Shown here: positions 23,577-30,625 of the stretch, piece after piece
How positions within the stretch are numbered: position 1 is the stretch's first letter
Layout: each line of letters opens with the position of its first letter
Assembly (NCBI GenBank): GCA_937966095.1
Contig: CALCKF010000107.1
Coordinates: 1 to 30,625, forward strand
Direction: 5' to 3'
Source: an uncultured Eubacterium sp.
Lineage (GTDB): Bacteria > Bacillota > Clostridia > Peptostreptococcales > Anaerovoracaceae
DNA length: 30,625 nt
Notes under the pieces: model-generated
Told to the model about the DNA's origin: nothing
The model's database searches: none
The model's input: the letters and a program-made list of their open reading frames with translations, nothing else
Translations under genes and position numbers: made by a program

Positions 23577-24160
23577 TATCTCTCTCCTTTTTTCATCTCA
23601 TCTATTGCTATCTTAAGTCCTTCCGCCAATATCCTATGTTCTGTCACCAGAACCCGCGCCGCCAGATCTTCCGGGGTGTCTCCGTCAATGACAGGAACTT
23701 TCTCCTGAAGTATTATCTTTCCTGTATCCACACCTTCATCAACATAATGAACAGTGGCTCCGCTTTCCTTTTCTCCGCCTTCAAGCACCGCTTTATGTAC
23801 TCTTATTCCATAAAACCCCTTTCCGCAGTATTTAGGAATCAGTGAAGGATGTATATTGATTATGCGGTCTCTGTAACTGTCAATTATCTCAGGGGACAGA
23901 ACTTTCATATACCCCGCCAGTACCACAATATCGGCTCCGGATTTTTTCAGTTCTTCCAAAACCTGATTCTGCTCTTTTGCAACAACGGCCGGGATGCCCG
24001 CTTTTTCAGCTCTTTTTAAGGCACCGGCATCTTCTCTGCTGGATATCACTTTCACCAGCTGTACATCCGGCAGCTCTCCCTCTGAAATCTTATCTATAAG
24101 TGCCTGCAGATTCGTTCCTCCTCCGGACACCAGAACTGCCACTTTTGTCTTATCACTCAT
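23576..24160 (-). CDS. purN: Phosphoribosylglycinamide formyltransferase (GAR transformylase)
   Basis: PurN transfers a formyl group from 10-formyl-THF to GAR, the third step of the pathway. The 194-residue protein has the Rossmann-type start KVAVLVSGGGTNLQALID, the VVLAGYMKVLSPEIID segment, the catalytic block INIHPSLIPKYCGKGFYG (Asn and His) and ATVHYVDEGVDTGKII, with the catalytic Asp in DEGVDTG. I chose ATG 24160: it overlaps the end of purM by 8 bases (ATGAGTGA), and the GGTGCTGG ahead of it is a weak ribosome site, so translation is probably coupled. A longer reading to 24217 lies wholly within purM. The purN stop overlaps the purF start. Confidence 0.95.
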   Translation of the reverse strand: MSDKTKVAVLVSGGGTNLQALIDKISEGELPDVQLVKVISSREDAGALKRAEKAGIPAVVAKEQNQVLEELKKSGADIVVLAGYMKVLSPEIIDSYRDRIINIHPSLIPKYCGKGFYGIRVHKAVLEGGEKESGATVHYVDEGVDTGKIILQEKVPVIDGDTPEDLAARVLVTEHRILAEGLKIAIDEMKKGER

Positions 24161-25220
24161 TTTCCAGCACCTGTCCATCGTAATTAAGGATGACTTTTTC
24201 ACCCCTGTCCTCGACAATGTCTCCTATTATATATGCTTTTTCGCCTGCGGATCTGAGAGTGTCTAAAGCAGCATGAGCTTCTTCGGCGGATGCCACCATC
24301 ATCATCCCTATACCCATATTGAATGTTGAGAACATTTCTCTTTTCTCTATATTCCCGCATCTTTTTATATAAGGGAATACAGGCGGCACTTCCCATGATC
24401 CCACATTTATAGATGCAGCAGTCCCTTCAGGAAGTATCCTTGGTATGTTTTCAAAAAAACCTCCTCCTGTTATATGGACTATGCCTTTTATATCAAATAT
24501 CGGCAATAAACAATTGCAGGCATCCGCATATATCCTTGTAGGGGTCAGAAGCGCTTCTCCGAGGGTTTGTCCCAGCTCATCAACATAATCCGTTACTTTC
24601 ATTCCCATTTTTTCAAAGAATATTTTCCTTACCAGGGAATATCCGTTACTATGTATCCCGCTGGAAGGAAGTCCTATGATTTTATTTCCCTTTTCTATTT
24701 TATCCCCTGTTATTATTTTATCTCTGTCTACGACACCGACCGAAAATCCGGCCATATCATATTCACCTTCACTGTAAAAATCAGGCATTTCCGCAGTTTC
24801 TCCTCCCACAAGAGCACTGCCCGACTGACGGCATCCTTCGGCTATGCCGCTGACTATATCAGCGATCTTTTCGGCCTTTACCTTGCCGGTTGCTATATAA
24901 TCGAGAAAGAACAGAGGCTTTGCCCCCTGGCAGAGCACATCATTGACGCACATTGCCACACAGTCTATTCCGACAGTATCATGCCTGTCCATGAGAAACG
25001 CTATTTTCAGCTTTGTACCGACTCCATCTGTACCTGATACCAGCACAGGTTTGCTCATACCTGTGATATCCAGGCTGAACAGACTACCGAAACTGCCCAG
25101 ACCCGTCAGGACATTTTCATTGAACGTGGCCTTTACATGCTCCTTCATAAGTGAAACCGCTCGCTCGCCTTCCTTGGTATCCACACCTGCATCACGATAT
25201 GTAAGTTTTTTATCTTTCAT
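24153..25220 (-). CDS. purM: Phosphoribosylformylglycinamidine cyclo-ligase (AIR synthetase)
   Basis: PurM uses ATP to close FGAM to aminoimidazole ribotide. The 355-residue protein has the family N-terminus LTYRDAGVDTKEGERAV, the ATP-binding VSGTDGVGTKLKIAF, the IDCVAMCVNDVLCQGAKPLFFLDY block, SALVGGETAEMPDFY, the GLPSSGIHSNGYSLVRKI segment and the ITGGGFFENIPRILP motif, followed by FSTFNMGIGMMM. Length is typical. CGGAGG lies 7 bases before ATG 25220. It is 27 bases downstream of purC and overlaps purN by 8 bases. Confidence 0.97.
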   Translation of the reverse strand: MKDKKLTYRDAGVDTKEGERAVSLMKEHVKATFNENVLTGLGSFGSLFSLDITGMSKPVLVSGTDGVGTKLKIAFLMDRHDTVGIDCVAMCVNDVLCQGAKPLFFLDYIATGKVKAEKIADIVSGIAEGCRQSGSALVGGETAEMPDFYSEGEYDMAGFSVGVVDRDKIITGDKIEKGNKIIGLPSSGIHSNGYSLVRKIFFEKMGMKVTDYVDELGQTLGEALLTPTRIYADACNCLLPIFDIKGIVHITGGGFFENIPRILPEGTAASINVGSWEVPPVFPYIKRCGNIEKREMFSTFNMGIGMMMVASAEEAHAALDTLRSAGEKAYIIGDIVEDRGEKVILNYDGQVLENE

Positions 25221-25247
25221 CTGATTTCCTCCGTATCAAAAACCAGT

Positions 25248-25955
25248 CTAATCATTTTTTACTCTTCTGAGGACTTCTGCGTATGTTTCCTCGATTTTGC
25301 CGAGGTCTCTCCTGAATCTGTCTTTGTCCATCTTCTCATTAGTATTCACATCCCACAGTCTGCATGTATCCGGAGATATCTCATCAGCCAGTATGATTTT
25401 CCCGTCATAGAGACCGAATTCTATTTTGAAATCAACCAGCTTCAGGCCCTTGTCCAGGAAAAATTCCTTCAAAGTGTCATTTACTGCCGCTGCATACTTT
25501 TTTATCTCCTCAAGCTGCGGCTCCTCTACAAGTCCGAGAGCTATCGCGTGTGATTCGCACATCAGAGGGTCTCCCAGATCATCATTTTTATATGAAAGCT
25601 CAAATGTAGGTTTGTCAAACACGATACCTTCTTCAACACCATATCTCTTGGCAAAAGAACCGGCAGAGATATTCCTCATGATCACTTCCAGCGGCAGTAT
25701 CTTTACAGCTTTTACAAGAGTTTCTCTGTCACTTATCTGTTCTATATAATGAGTCGGGACTCCCTTCTGCTCCAGCAGCTGGAATATTATATTTGTCATC
25801 GTATTGTTTACAACGCCTTTGCCCACTATCTGTCCTTTTTTCTCCCCGTTGAATGCCGTTGCATCATCTTTGTAATCCACTATCAGACATTTAGGATCAT
25901 CTGTTTTGAAAACTTTCTTTGCTTTTCCTTCATACAGCTGTTCTAATTTCTTCAT
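25248..25955 (-). CDS. purC: SAICAR synthetase
   Basis: PurC condenses CAIR with aspartate using ATP to form SAICAR. The 235-residue protein, a normal length for bacterial monofunctional PurC, opens with LYEGKAKKVFKTDDP, the phosphate-binding loop. Further signatures are VVDYKDDATAFNGEKKG-like, VPTHYIEQIS, the LPLEVIMRNISAGSFAKRYG block, LVDFKIEFGLYDG and ILADEISPDTCRLWD. The ribosome site CAGGAGG lies inside the end of purE, and only one base separates the purE stop from ATG 25955. The product would go to PurB, which is not encoded in this window. Confidence 0.97.
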   Translation of the reverse strand: MKKLEQLYEGKAKKVFKTDDPKCLIVDYKDDATAFNGEKKGQIVGKGVVNNTMTNIIFQLLEQKGVPTHYIEQISDRETLVKAVKILPLEVIMRNISAGSFAKRYGVEEGIVFDKPTFELSYKNDDLGDPLMCESHAIALGLVEEPQLEEIKKYAAAVNDTLKEFFLDKGLKLVDFKIEFGLYDGKIILADEISPDTCRLWDVNTNEKMDKDRFRRDLGKIEETYAEVLRRVKND

Positions 25956-25956
25956 C

Positions 25957-26445
25957 TCATACCTCCTGTGAATTGAATTCCTTATCTATCGCTATAATTT
26001 CCTCTTCCTGTTTTTTCTTGAAATCCTTCATCGCCTTTCTCAATCCCGGATCTGCAGTGCTCAGTATCTGTACTGCCAGCAGTGCCGCATTTTCCGCTCC
26101 GTCTATGGCAACAGTAGCAACAGGAACTCCCTTTGGCATCTGCACTACGGAAAGAAGTGAGTCGAGTCCGTCAAGAGTACTTGATTTCATAGGTATACCT
26201 ATTACAGGAAGCGGTGTTGTGGCTGCAAGAACACCTGCCAGATGTGCAGCCTTGCCGGCCGCAGCTATTATACATCCAAACCCGTTTGCCTCTGCATCGG
26301 CTGCAAATTCTTCAGCCTGTTTCGGTGTTCTGTGAGCCGATATTATCCTTGTTTCATATTCTATATCAAACTTTTTCAGCATATCTTCCGCCTTTTTAAC
26401 AACAGGATAATCGGATTTGCTGCCCATCAATATAGCTACTTTCAT
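25957..26445 (-). CDS. purE: N5-CAIR mutase (class I PurE)
   Basis: PurE makes CAIR. The 162-residue protein opens with VAILMGSKSDYPVV, then the catalytic RIISAHRTPKQAEEF block, IIAAAGKAAHLAGVLAA and VIGIPMKSSTLDGLDSLLSVVQMPKGVPVATVAI. These are class I PurE features, so the substrate should be N5-CAIR made by PurK. No purK lies in this window, so PurK must be elsewhere, or the enzyme works directly with bicarbonate-derived substrate as in class II types. GGAAGG lies about 9 bases before ATG 26445. It follows purL by 35 bases. Confidence 0.97.
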   Translation of the reverse strand: MKVAILMGSKSDYPVVKKAEDMLKKFDIEYETRIISAHRTPKQAEEFAADAEANGFGCIIAAAGKAAHLAGVLAATTPLPVIGIPMKSSTLDGLDSLLSVVQMPKGVPVATVAIDGAENAALLAVQILSTADPGLRKAMKDFKKKQEEEIIAIDKEFNSQEV

Positions 26446-26480
26446 ATCTGTTTTTACCTTCCTTTCATCAACACAGTTTT

Positions 26481-29400
26481 CTATCTGAAATATTTCACTC
26501 CTGATTCAAATATTTTCTGATCTTTTTCGCCAAGCACATTCTTATATAGATTTATACCTATCCTTTCCGAATGTCCCATCTTTCCGAACACCCTTCCATC
26601 AGGAGAGGTTATTCCTTCTATCGCCATCATTGATCCGTTAGGATTGAAAGCTATATCCATTGACGGCTTCCCGCTGAAGTCCACATATTGCGTTGCTATC
26701 TGACCGTTTTCCGCCAGGCTTCTCAGTATTTTATCAGATGCGATGAATCTTCCCTCTCCATGAGATACCGGTATGGTAAATACATCTCCTGTATTCACAC
26801 CTGCAAGCCACGGCGATCTTACTGAGGTTATCCCTGTCCTTACAAGACAGGATGCATGTCTTCCTATCCTGTTATATGTCAGCGTAGGACTGTTTTCATC
26901 ACACGCCTTTATTCTGCCGTCAGGCACCAGCCCCAGTTTTATCAGCGCCTGGAATCCGTTACATATCCCCAGCATCAATCCATCTCTGTTTTCTAAAAGA
27001 TCTGATACTGCATCACTTATCCCCGGGTTTCTGAAAACAGCCGTTATGAATTTTGCGGAACCGTCAGGTTCGTCTCCTCCTGAAAAGCCTCCCGGTATCA
27101 TCACTATCTGGCTGTCACGTATCTTTCTTTCCAGCATACTTATGGAATCCTCCAATTGAGCTGCAGTCAGATTTCTTATTATATGAATGTCTACATCAGC
27201 ACCGGCTTTTTCAAAAGCTCTTGCGGAATCGACCTCACAGTTGGTTCCCGGAAAAGCAGGGATCACAACCTTAGGCTTTGCAGTCCTGACAGCAGGTCCT
27301 TGCAAATTCCTTCCGGTAAAGAACGGCTGCGCCACTTCTGTCTTATCTTCCGAATATCTGAATTCCGATGTTCTTACAGGGAATACCCCTTCCAAAGGCT
27401 GCTGCCATTTTGCTACTATATCCTTCAGATCCTCGGCCTGTCCATTAACAGTAAGCCTGCCGTCAACAGTTGTCTTCCCAAGAACAGCATATACAGCACC
27501 TTCCAGCAGTTCAGTTTCACGACCTGATGGTATTTCGACCACAAGTGATCCGAACATCGGCGAAAGGATATCCCCTTCCACTTGGATATCGGCGCCTATC
27601 ATATTACCTGCAGCCATCTTTACAAGAGTCATATAAAGGCCGCCTCTTCCTATAGTACTTGCAGCAAGGATATCTCCCGATACTGCCAGTTCCCTCACTT
27701 TTGCAAGGTTTTTCTTATATATCTCAAAGTCTATTATACCATCACGCCCCACAGGGACTGTCAGTGCCGCAAGTGTGCTGCCGGCATATTTTATTTCCGG
27801 GGAAATCACATTATCAGGATCCACTGTCGTTATTGCGAAGGATACCAAAGTAGGAGGAACATCTATATCCATAAATGTGCCTGACATACTGTCCTTGCCG
27901 CCTATCGCCGGGATCTCAAGCTCCTTCTGAGCCCGCAGCGCACCAAGGAGTGCTGCCATAGGCTTTCCCCATCTTGATGCATCGGAGCCGAGCTTTTCAA
28001 AATATTCCTGGAAGGTAAGCCGTGCCTTACTGTAATCTCCGCCCATCGCAGCTATCTTGGTGACTGAATCTATCACGGCATAAAATGCTCCATGGAACGG
28101 GCTCTTTACAGCAAGTTCCGGATCAAAGCCATAACTCATTATCGTCGCTGTCCTCGTTTCACCCTTCAATACAGGGAGCTTTGCTGCCATACCTGCCGCC
28201 GGTGTCAGCTGATATTTGCCCCCAAGCGGCATCAGTACCGTAGCCGCTCCTATGGTGCTGTCAAATCTTTCTATGAGACCCTTCTTGCCGCAGCAGTTCA
28301 GATCAGTAAGAAGCTGCTCTTTTGTCCTTGTCTCCCTCATTATGCCGGACAGATCCCCGCCGCTTTTTTTCACAGCCTCAGTATCGGCTACAAAGGCTTT
28401 GGCAAACTGCTGAGCTCCGTTGGTGTTAAGAAAGTCTCTGCTTATATCAAGTATACATTTCCCTCTCCAGTGCATCCTTACCCTGTTGGTGTCAGTAACT
28501 CTTGCTACCGTAGTGGCCTCGAGATTCTCTTCATCTGCATACCCTATGAATTCCTTTTCACGATCAGCTTCAACTACCACAGCCATTCTCTCCTGTGACT
28601 CGGATATCGCAAGCTCTGTTCCGTCCAGTCCTTCATATTTTTTCGGTACAAGGTCAAGATTTATTTCAAGGCCATCAGCCAGCTCACCTATAGCAACAGA
28701 AACTCCTCCGGCGCCGAAATCGTTGCATCTTTTTATCAGAGTGGCTACTTCTCTGCGTCGGAACATCCTCTGGATATTTCTTTCCACAGGCGGATTTCCC
28801 TTCTGTACTTCCGCACCGCACTGCAGTATTGATTCTTCAGTATGCTCCTTGGATGACCCGGTCGCTCCTCCACATCCGTCGCGCCCTGTACGACCTCCTA
28901 CCAGTATTATGACATCACCTTTTTCAGGCTTTCTTCTGTTCACATGAGAAGCCGGAGCCGCCCCCACTACAGCACCTATCTCCATTCTTTTTGCTACATA
29001 ATTCTCATAGTAGACTTCATCTACCAGACCTGTAGCCAATCCTATCTGGTTGCCATATGAACTGTAGCCCTGCGCAGCTTCCTGAGTTATCTTTCTCTGA
29101 GGAAGCTTTCCGGCAAGCGTTTCCTCGATAGGTTTTCTCGGATCAGCTGCACCAGTCACCCTCATAGCCTGATATACATATACTCTTCCTGAAAGCGGAT
29201 CTCTTATAGCTCCGCCGAGACATGTAGCAGCCCCTCCAAACGGCTCTATTTCCGTAGGATGATTGTGTGTCTCATTCTTGAACATAACGAGCCAGTCTTC
29301 ATCTTTGCCATCTATCTTTGCTTTCACCTTTATGCTGCATGCGTTTATTTCTTCAGATTCATCTATATCATCAGCCTTGCCGTGCTTTTTCAGATATTTA

Positions 29401-30242
29401 GCACCTATACATGCCATATCCATAAGGCAGAGATTCTTATCCCTGCTGCCGTACACATCCTTTCTCATATCAAGATACTGAGCAAAGGCGTGGGCAACAA
29501 GCTTCCCATAAGGACTGTCATCAAATCCCACATCCTCCAGTGTAGTATTGAATGTGGTATGACGGCAATGATCAGACCAGTAGGTATCTATCACTCTTAA
29601 TTCTGTCATCGTAGGGTCTCTTTTTTCATCATCTATATAATATTCCTGAACGAAACTCAGATCGTCCCTGCTCATAGCAAAGCCCATCTCTTTTCTGTAT
29701 CGTTCAAGTGTCTCGGAATCCATCTTCCTGAATCCTTCTATCACTGCCACATCCTCAGGTACCACAGTTTCCATTTCCAGGTTTTCCGGCTTATTATCAG
29801 CTGCTATCTGTGAATCTACAGGATTGACACAGTATTTTTTTACAGCCTCAATATCAGATGGAGCTATCTCTCCCTCCAGAACGATCACCCGTGCGAATTT
29901 CACGATCGCCTCCGAATCCGAATTCATCAGTCTTATACATTGAGCTGCGGAGTCGGCCCTCTGGTCATACTGTCCCGGCAGATACTCTACCGCAAAAAAA
30001 ATAGCAGATCTCAGATCATCGGGCATCGTTTCTTCATATACGACATCCACTGCTGGTTCTGCAAATACCGTTGATTTTGCCGATTCATATGTTGCATCAT
30101 CTATTCCGTCTATATCATAGCGATTAAGGATCCTTACTCCCGTCAGTTTTTCAAGATGCAGATTCTCCCTTACATCATCAAAAAGTTCTTCAGCCTCCAC
30201 ATCAAAGCCTTTTTTCTTCTCAACATAGATTCTTCTTACCAT
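26481..30242 (-). CDS. purL: Single-chain FGAM synthase (clade II type)
   Basis: This single large chain converts FGAR to FGAM with ATP and glutamine. The roughly 1253 residues combine the N-terminal PurS-like part (VRRIYVEKKKGFD...), a linker, two AIR-synthetase-like halves and a C-terminal class I glutaminase. Visible blocks are DTYWSDHCRHTTFNT, MFKNETHNHPTEIEPFGGAATC, DPLSGRVYVYQAMRVTGA, GRTGRDGCGGATGSS, AIGGKDSMSGTF, and the glutaminase with VIPAFPGTNCEVDSARAF, MIPGGFSGGDEPDG and the nucleophile in LGICNGFQAL. Length and single-chain form fit clade II (TIGR01857-like) rather than the split PurSQL of Bacillus. Its glutaminase is intact, unlike that of PurF in the same operon. ATG 30242 is chosen for AAAGGA 10 bases upstream; TTG 30263 is the alternative. 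It is first in the operon. Confidence 0.96.
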   Translation of the reverse strand: MVRRIYVEKKKGFDVEAEELFDDVRENLHLEKLTGVRILNRYDIDGIDDATYESAKSTVFAEPAVDVVYEETMPDDLRSAIFFAVEYLPGQYDQRADSAAQCIRLMNSDSEAIVKFARVIVLEGEIAPSDIEAVKKYCVNPVDSQIAADNKPENLEMETVVPEDVAVIEGFRKMDSETLERYRKEMGFAMSRDDLSFVQEYYIDDEKRDPTMTELRVIDTYWSDHCRHTTFNTTLEDVGFDDSPYGKLVAHAFAQYLDMRKDVYGSRDKNLCLMDMACIGAKYLKKHGKADDIDESEEINACSIKVKAKIDGKDEDWLVMFKNETHNHPTEIEPFGGAATCLGGAIRDPLSGRVYVYQAMRVTGAADPRKPIEETLAGKLPQRKITQEAAQGYSSYGNQIGLATGLVDEVYYENYVAKRMEIGAVVGAAPASHVNRRKPEKGDVIILVGGRTGRDGCGGATGSSKEHTEESILQCGAEVQKGNPPVERNIQRMFRRREVATLIKRCNDFGAGGVSVAIGELADGLEINLDLVPKKYEGLDGTELAISESQERMAVVVEADREKEFIGYADEENLEATTVARVTDTNRVRMHWRGKCILDISRDFLNTNGAQQFAKAFVADTEAVKKSGGDLSGIMRETRTKEQLLTDLNCCGKKGLIERFDSTIGAATVLMPLGGKYQLTPAAGMAAKLPVLKGETRTATIMSYGFDPELAVKSPFHGAFYAVIDSVTKIAAMGGDYSKARLTFQEYFEKLGSDASRWGKPMAALLGALRAQKELEIPAIGGKDSMSGTFMDIDVPPTLVSFAITTVDPDNVISPEIKYAGSTLAALTVPVGRDGIIDFEIYKKNLAKVRELAVSGDILAASTIGRGGLYMTLVKMAAGNMIGADIQVEGDILSPMFGSLVVEIPSGRETELLEGAVYAVLGKTTVDGRLTVNGQAEDLKDIVAKWQQPLEGVFPVRTSEFRYSEDKTEVAQPFFTGRNLQGPAVRTAKPKVVIPAFPGTNCEVDSARAFEKAGADVDIHIIRNLTAAQLEDSISMLERKIRDSQIVMIPGGFSGGDEPDGSAKFITAVFRNPGISDAVSDLLENRDGLMLGICNGFQALIKLGLVPDGRIKACDENSPTLTYNRIGRHASCLVRTGITSVRSPWLAGVNTGDVFTIPVSHGEGRFIASDKILRSLAENGQIATQYVDFSGKPSMDIAFNPNGSMMAIEGITSPDGRVFGKMGHSERIGINLYKNVLGEKDQKIFESGVKYFR

Positions 30243-30351
30243 TTGACTGTATTCCTTTCTCAATCATCGACAGGCGCTTGAAAATCACACATATATACCG
30301 CCTATAATAACGATCCTGTAAATCTCGTCTCATTTTGCCGTTTATATATTA

Positions 30352-30380
30352 ATGTTAGCACTTTTGCTGTACTATATCAA
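30352..30380 (-). promoter_or_regulatory. Sigma-A promoter of the purine operon
   Basis: On the minus strand TTGATA (30380-30375) and TAACAT (30357-30352) are exactly 17 bases apart, with TGC before the -10 as an extended element. The -35 matches 5 of 6. Transcription would start near 30345, giving a leader of about 100 bases before purL. No purine or PRPP riboswitch core is recognisable in that leader. Confidence 0.7.
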
Positions 30381-30413
30381 TATTTTTATCTTAAAAACTT
30401 TGAAATTTGAACA

Positions 30414-30458
30414 TTTATCGAATATTATGCATATATATCTCTTCTATTGTTCGTTTTT
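30414..30458 (-). promoter_or_regulatory. Paired PurR-type operator boxes upstream of purL
   Basis: The B. subtilis PurR box is about AWWWCCGAACWWT. Reading the minus strand, AAAAACGAACAAT (30458-30446) matches 12 of 13. An inverted copy on the plus strand, TTTATCGAATATT (30414-30426), matches about 10 of 13, and a second plus-strand candidate AAATTTGAACATT overlaps it at 30403-30415. The first two face each other across a gap close to that of paired PurR boxes, and both lie just upstream of the -35. Repression by a PRPP-responsive PurR is inferred from these matches. Confidence 0.5.
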
Positions 30459-30488
30459 ATTAAAATAGCCGCTATCTACCGCCATACT

Positions 30489-30623
30489 TCAGGCATACCT
30501 TAGACTATATAACGAACAAGGCTTCCTGCAAAAGCACGCATATATACCCGTTCCCCATACATCTGACACATCTATTACAACACGTTCACCGTCGTATTTA
30601 TGAGGATTCGTTATCGGCTTCCA
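30489..30623 (-). CDS. C-terminal fragment of an unidentified protein, entering from the right edge
   Basis: One minus-strand frame is open from the edge for 44 codons and looks protein-like at first (WKPITNPHKYDGERVVIDVSDVWGTG). It then turns cysteine-rich before a TGA at 30489. From about 30555 another frame (MYGERVYMRAFAGSLVRYIV, stop at 30500) looks more natural, so a frameshift or edge error is possible. I do not recognise the family. It would end about 110 bases upstream of the purine promoter and on the same strand. No terminator is seen between them. Confidence 0.3.
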   Translation of the reverse strand, partial: WKPITNPHKYDGERVVIDVSDVWGTGIYACFCRKPCSLYSLRYA

Positions 30624-30625
30624 GT

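Noticed and set aside
24161..24217. Longer N-terminus of PurN
   Set aside because: It would lie entirely inside purM coding sequence and precede the conserved start of the domain by 20 residues without a ribosome site.
30243..30350. Purine or PRPP riboswitch in the purL leader
   Set aside because: The leader contains neither the conserved purine aptamer loops nor the ykkC-type core, and it is only about 100 bases long.
1..30625. Mobile elements, CRISPR arrays, tRNA or rRNA genes
   Set aside because: No transposase, regularly spaced repeat, tRNA cloverleaf or rRNA segment was recognised in the gene gaps on either strand.

Overview
The window looks like a chromosomal segment of a spore-forming, probably anaerobic Clostridia-type Firmicute. 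The evidence is the AT-rich intergenic DNA with strong AGGAGG ribosome sites, the spoIIE-tilS-ftsH-coaX-dusB backbone that resembles the Bacillus subtilis spoIIE-to-dusB region, a biotin decarboxylase cluster typical of sodium-pumping anaerobes, an EFR1-type flavodoxin/ferredoxin protein, and a clade II single-chain PurL. Every gene I can support lies on the minus strand, so the window reads biologically from right to left. I saw no tRNA, rRNA, insertion sequence or CRISPR array.

From right to left: (1) 30625-30381 holds the tail of an unidentified partial ORF and candidate PurR-type operator boxes. (2) 30380-18806 is a de novo purine operon, purL-purE-purC-purM-purN-purF-purO-AICAR transformylase-purD, with a good promoter in front and a strong hairpin terminator behind. 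Several of its genes touch or overlap. (3) 18733-17165 holds a cytidylate-kinase-like gene and an EFR1-type redox protein. (4) 17141-14193 is metG-tatD with its own promoter and terminator. (5) 14166-11180 holds spoIIE, with a promoter resembling Spo0A-activated ones, and a short tilS. (6) 11140-5882 is ftsH-pucR-glyA, with a promoter and a terminator. (7) 5834-3255 holds the carboxyltransferase, OadG-like and biotin-carrier subunits of a methylmalonyl-CoA-decarboxylase-type enzyme, with no beta subunit. (8) 3289-1158 is coaX-dusB, ending at a strong bidirectional hairpin. (9) 952-4 encodes a 74-residue one-helix membrane protein followed by a truncated NCS1-type permease.

The genes are linked by one-carbon and nucleotide metabolism. 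GlyA makes methylene-tetrahydrofolate, which can supply the formyl donor used by PurN and the AICAR transformylase. The most unusual part is the purine operon. Its PurF has lost most of the recognisable glutaminase catalytic residues, including the N-terminal cysteine, but keeps the PRPP loop and the iron-sulphur cysteines. The bifunctional PurH is replaced by a free-standing AICAR transformylase plus an archaeal-type PurO cyclohydrolase. Both outer edges of the window show reading-frame trouble, which would fit contig ends of lower quality.
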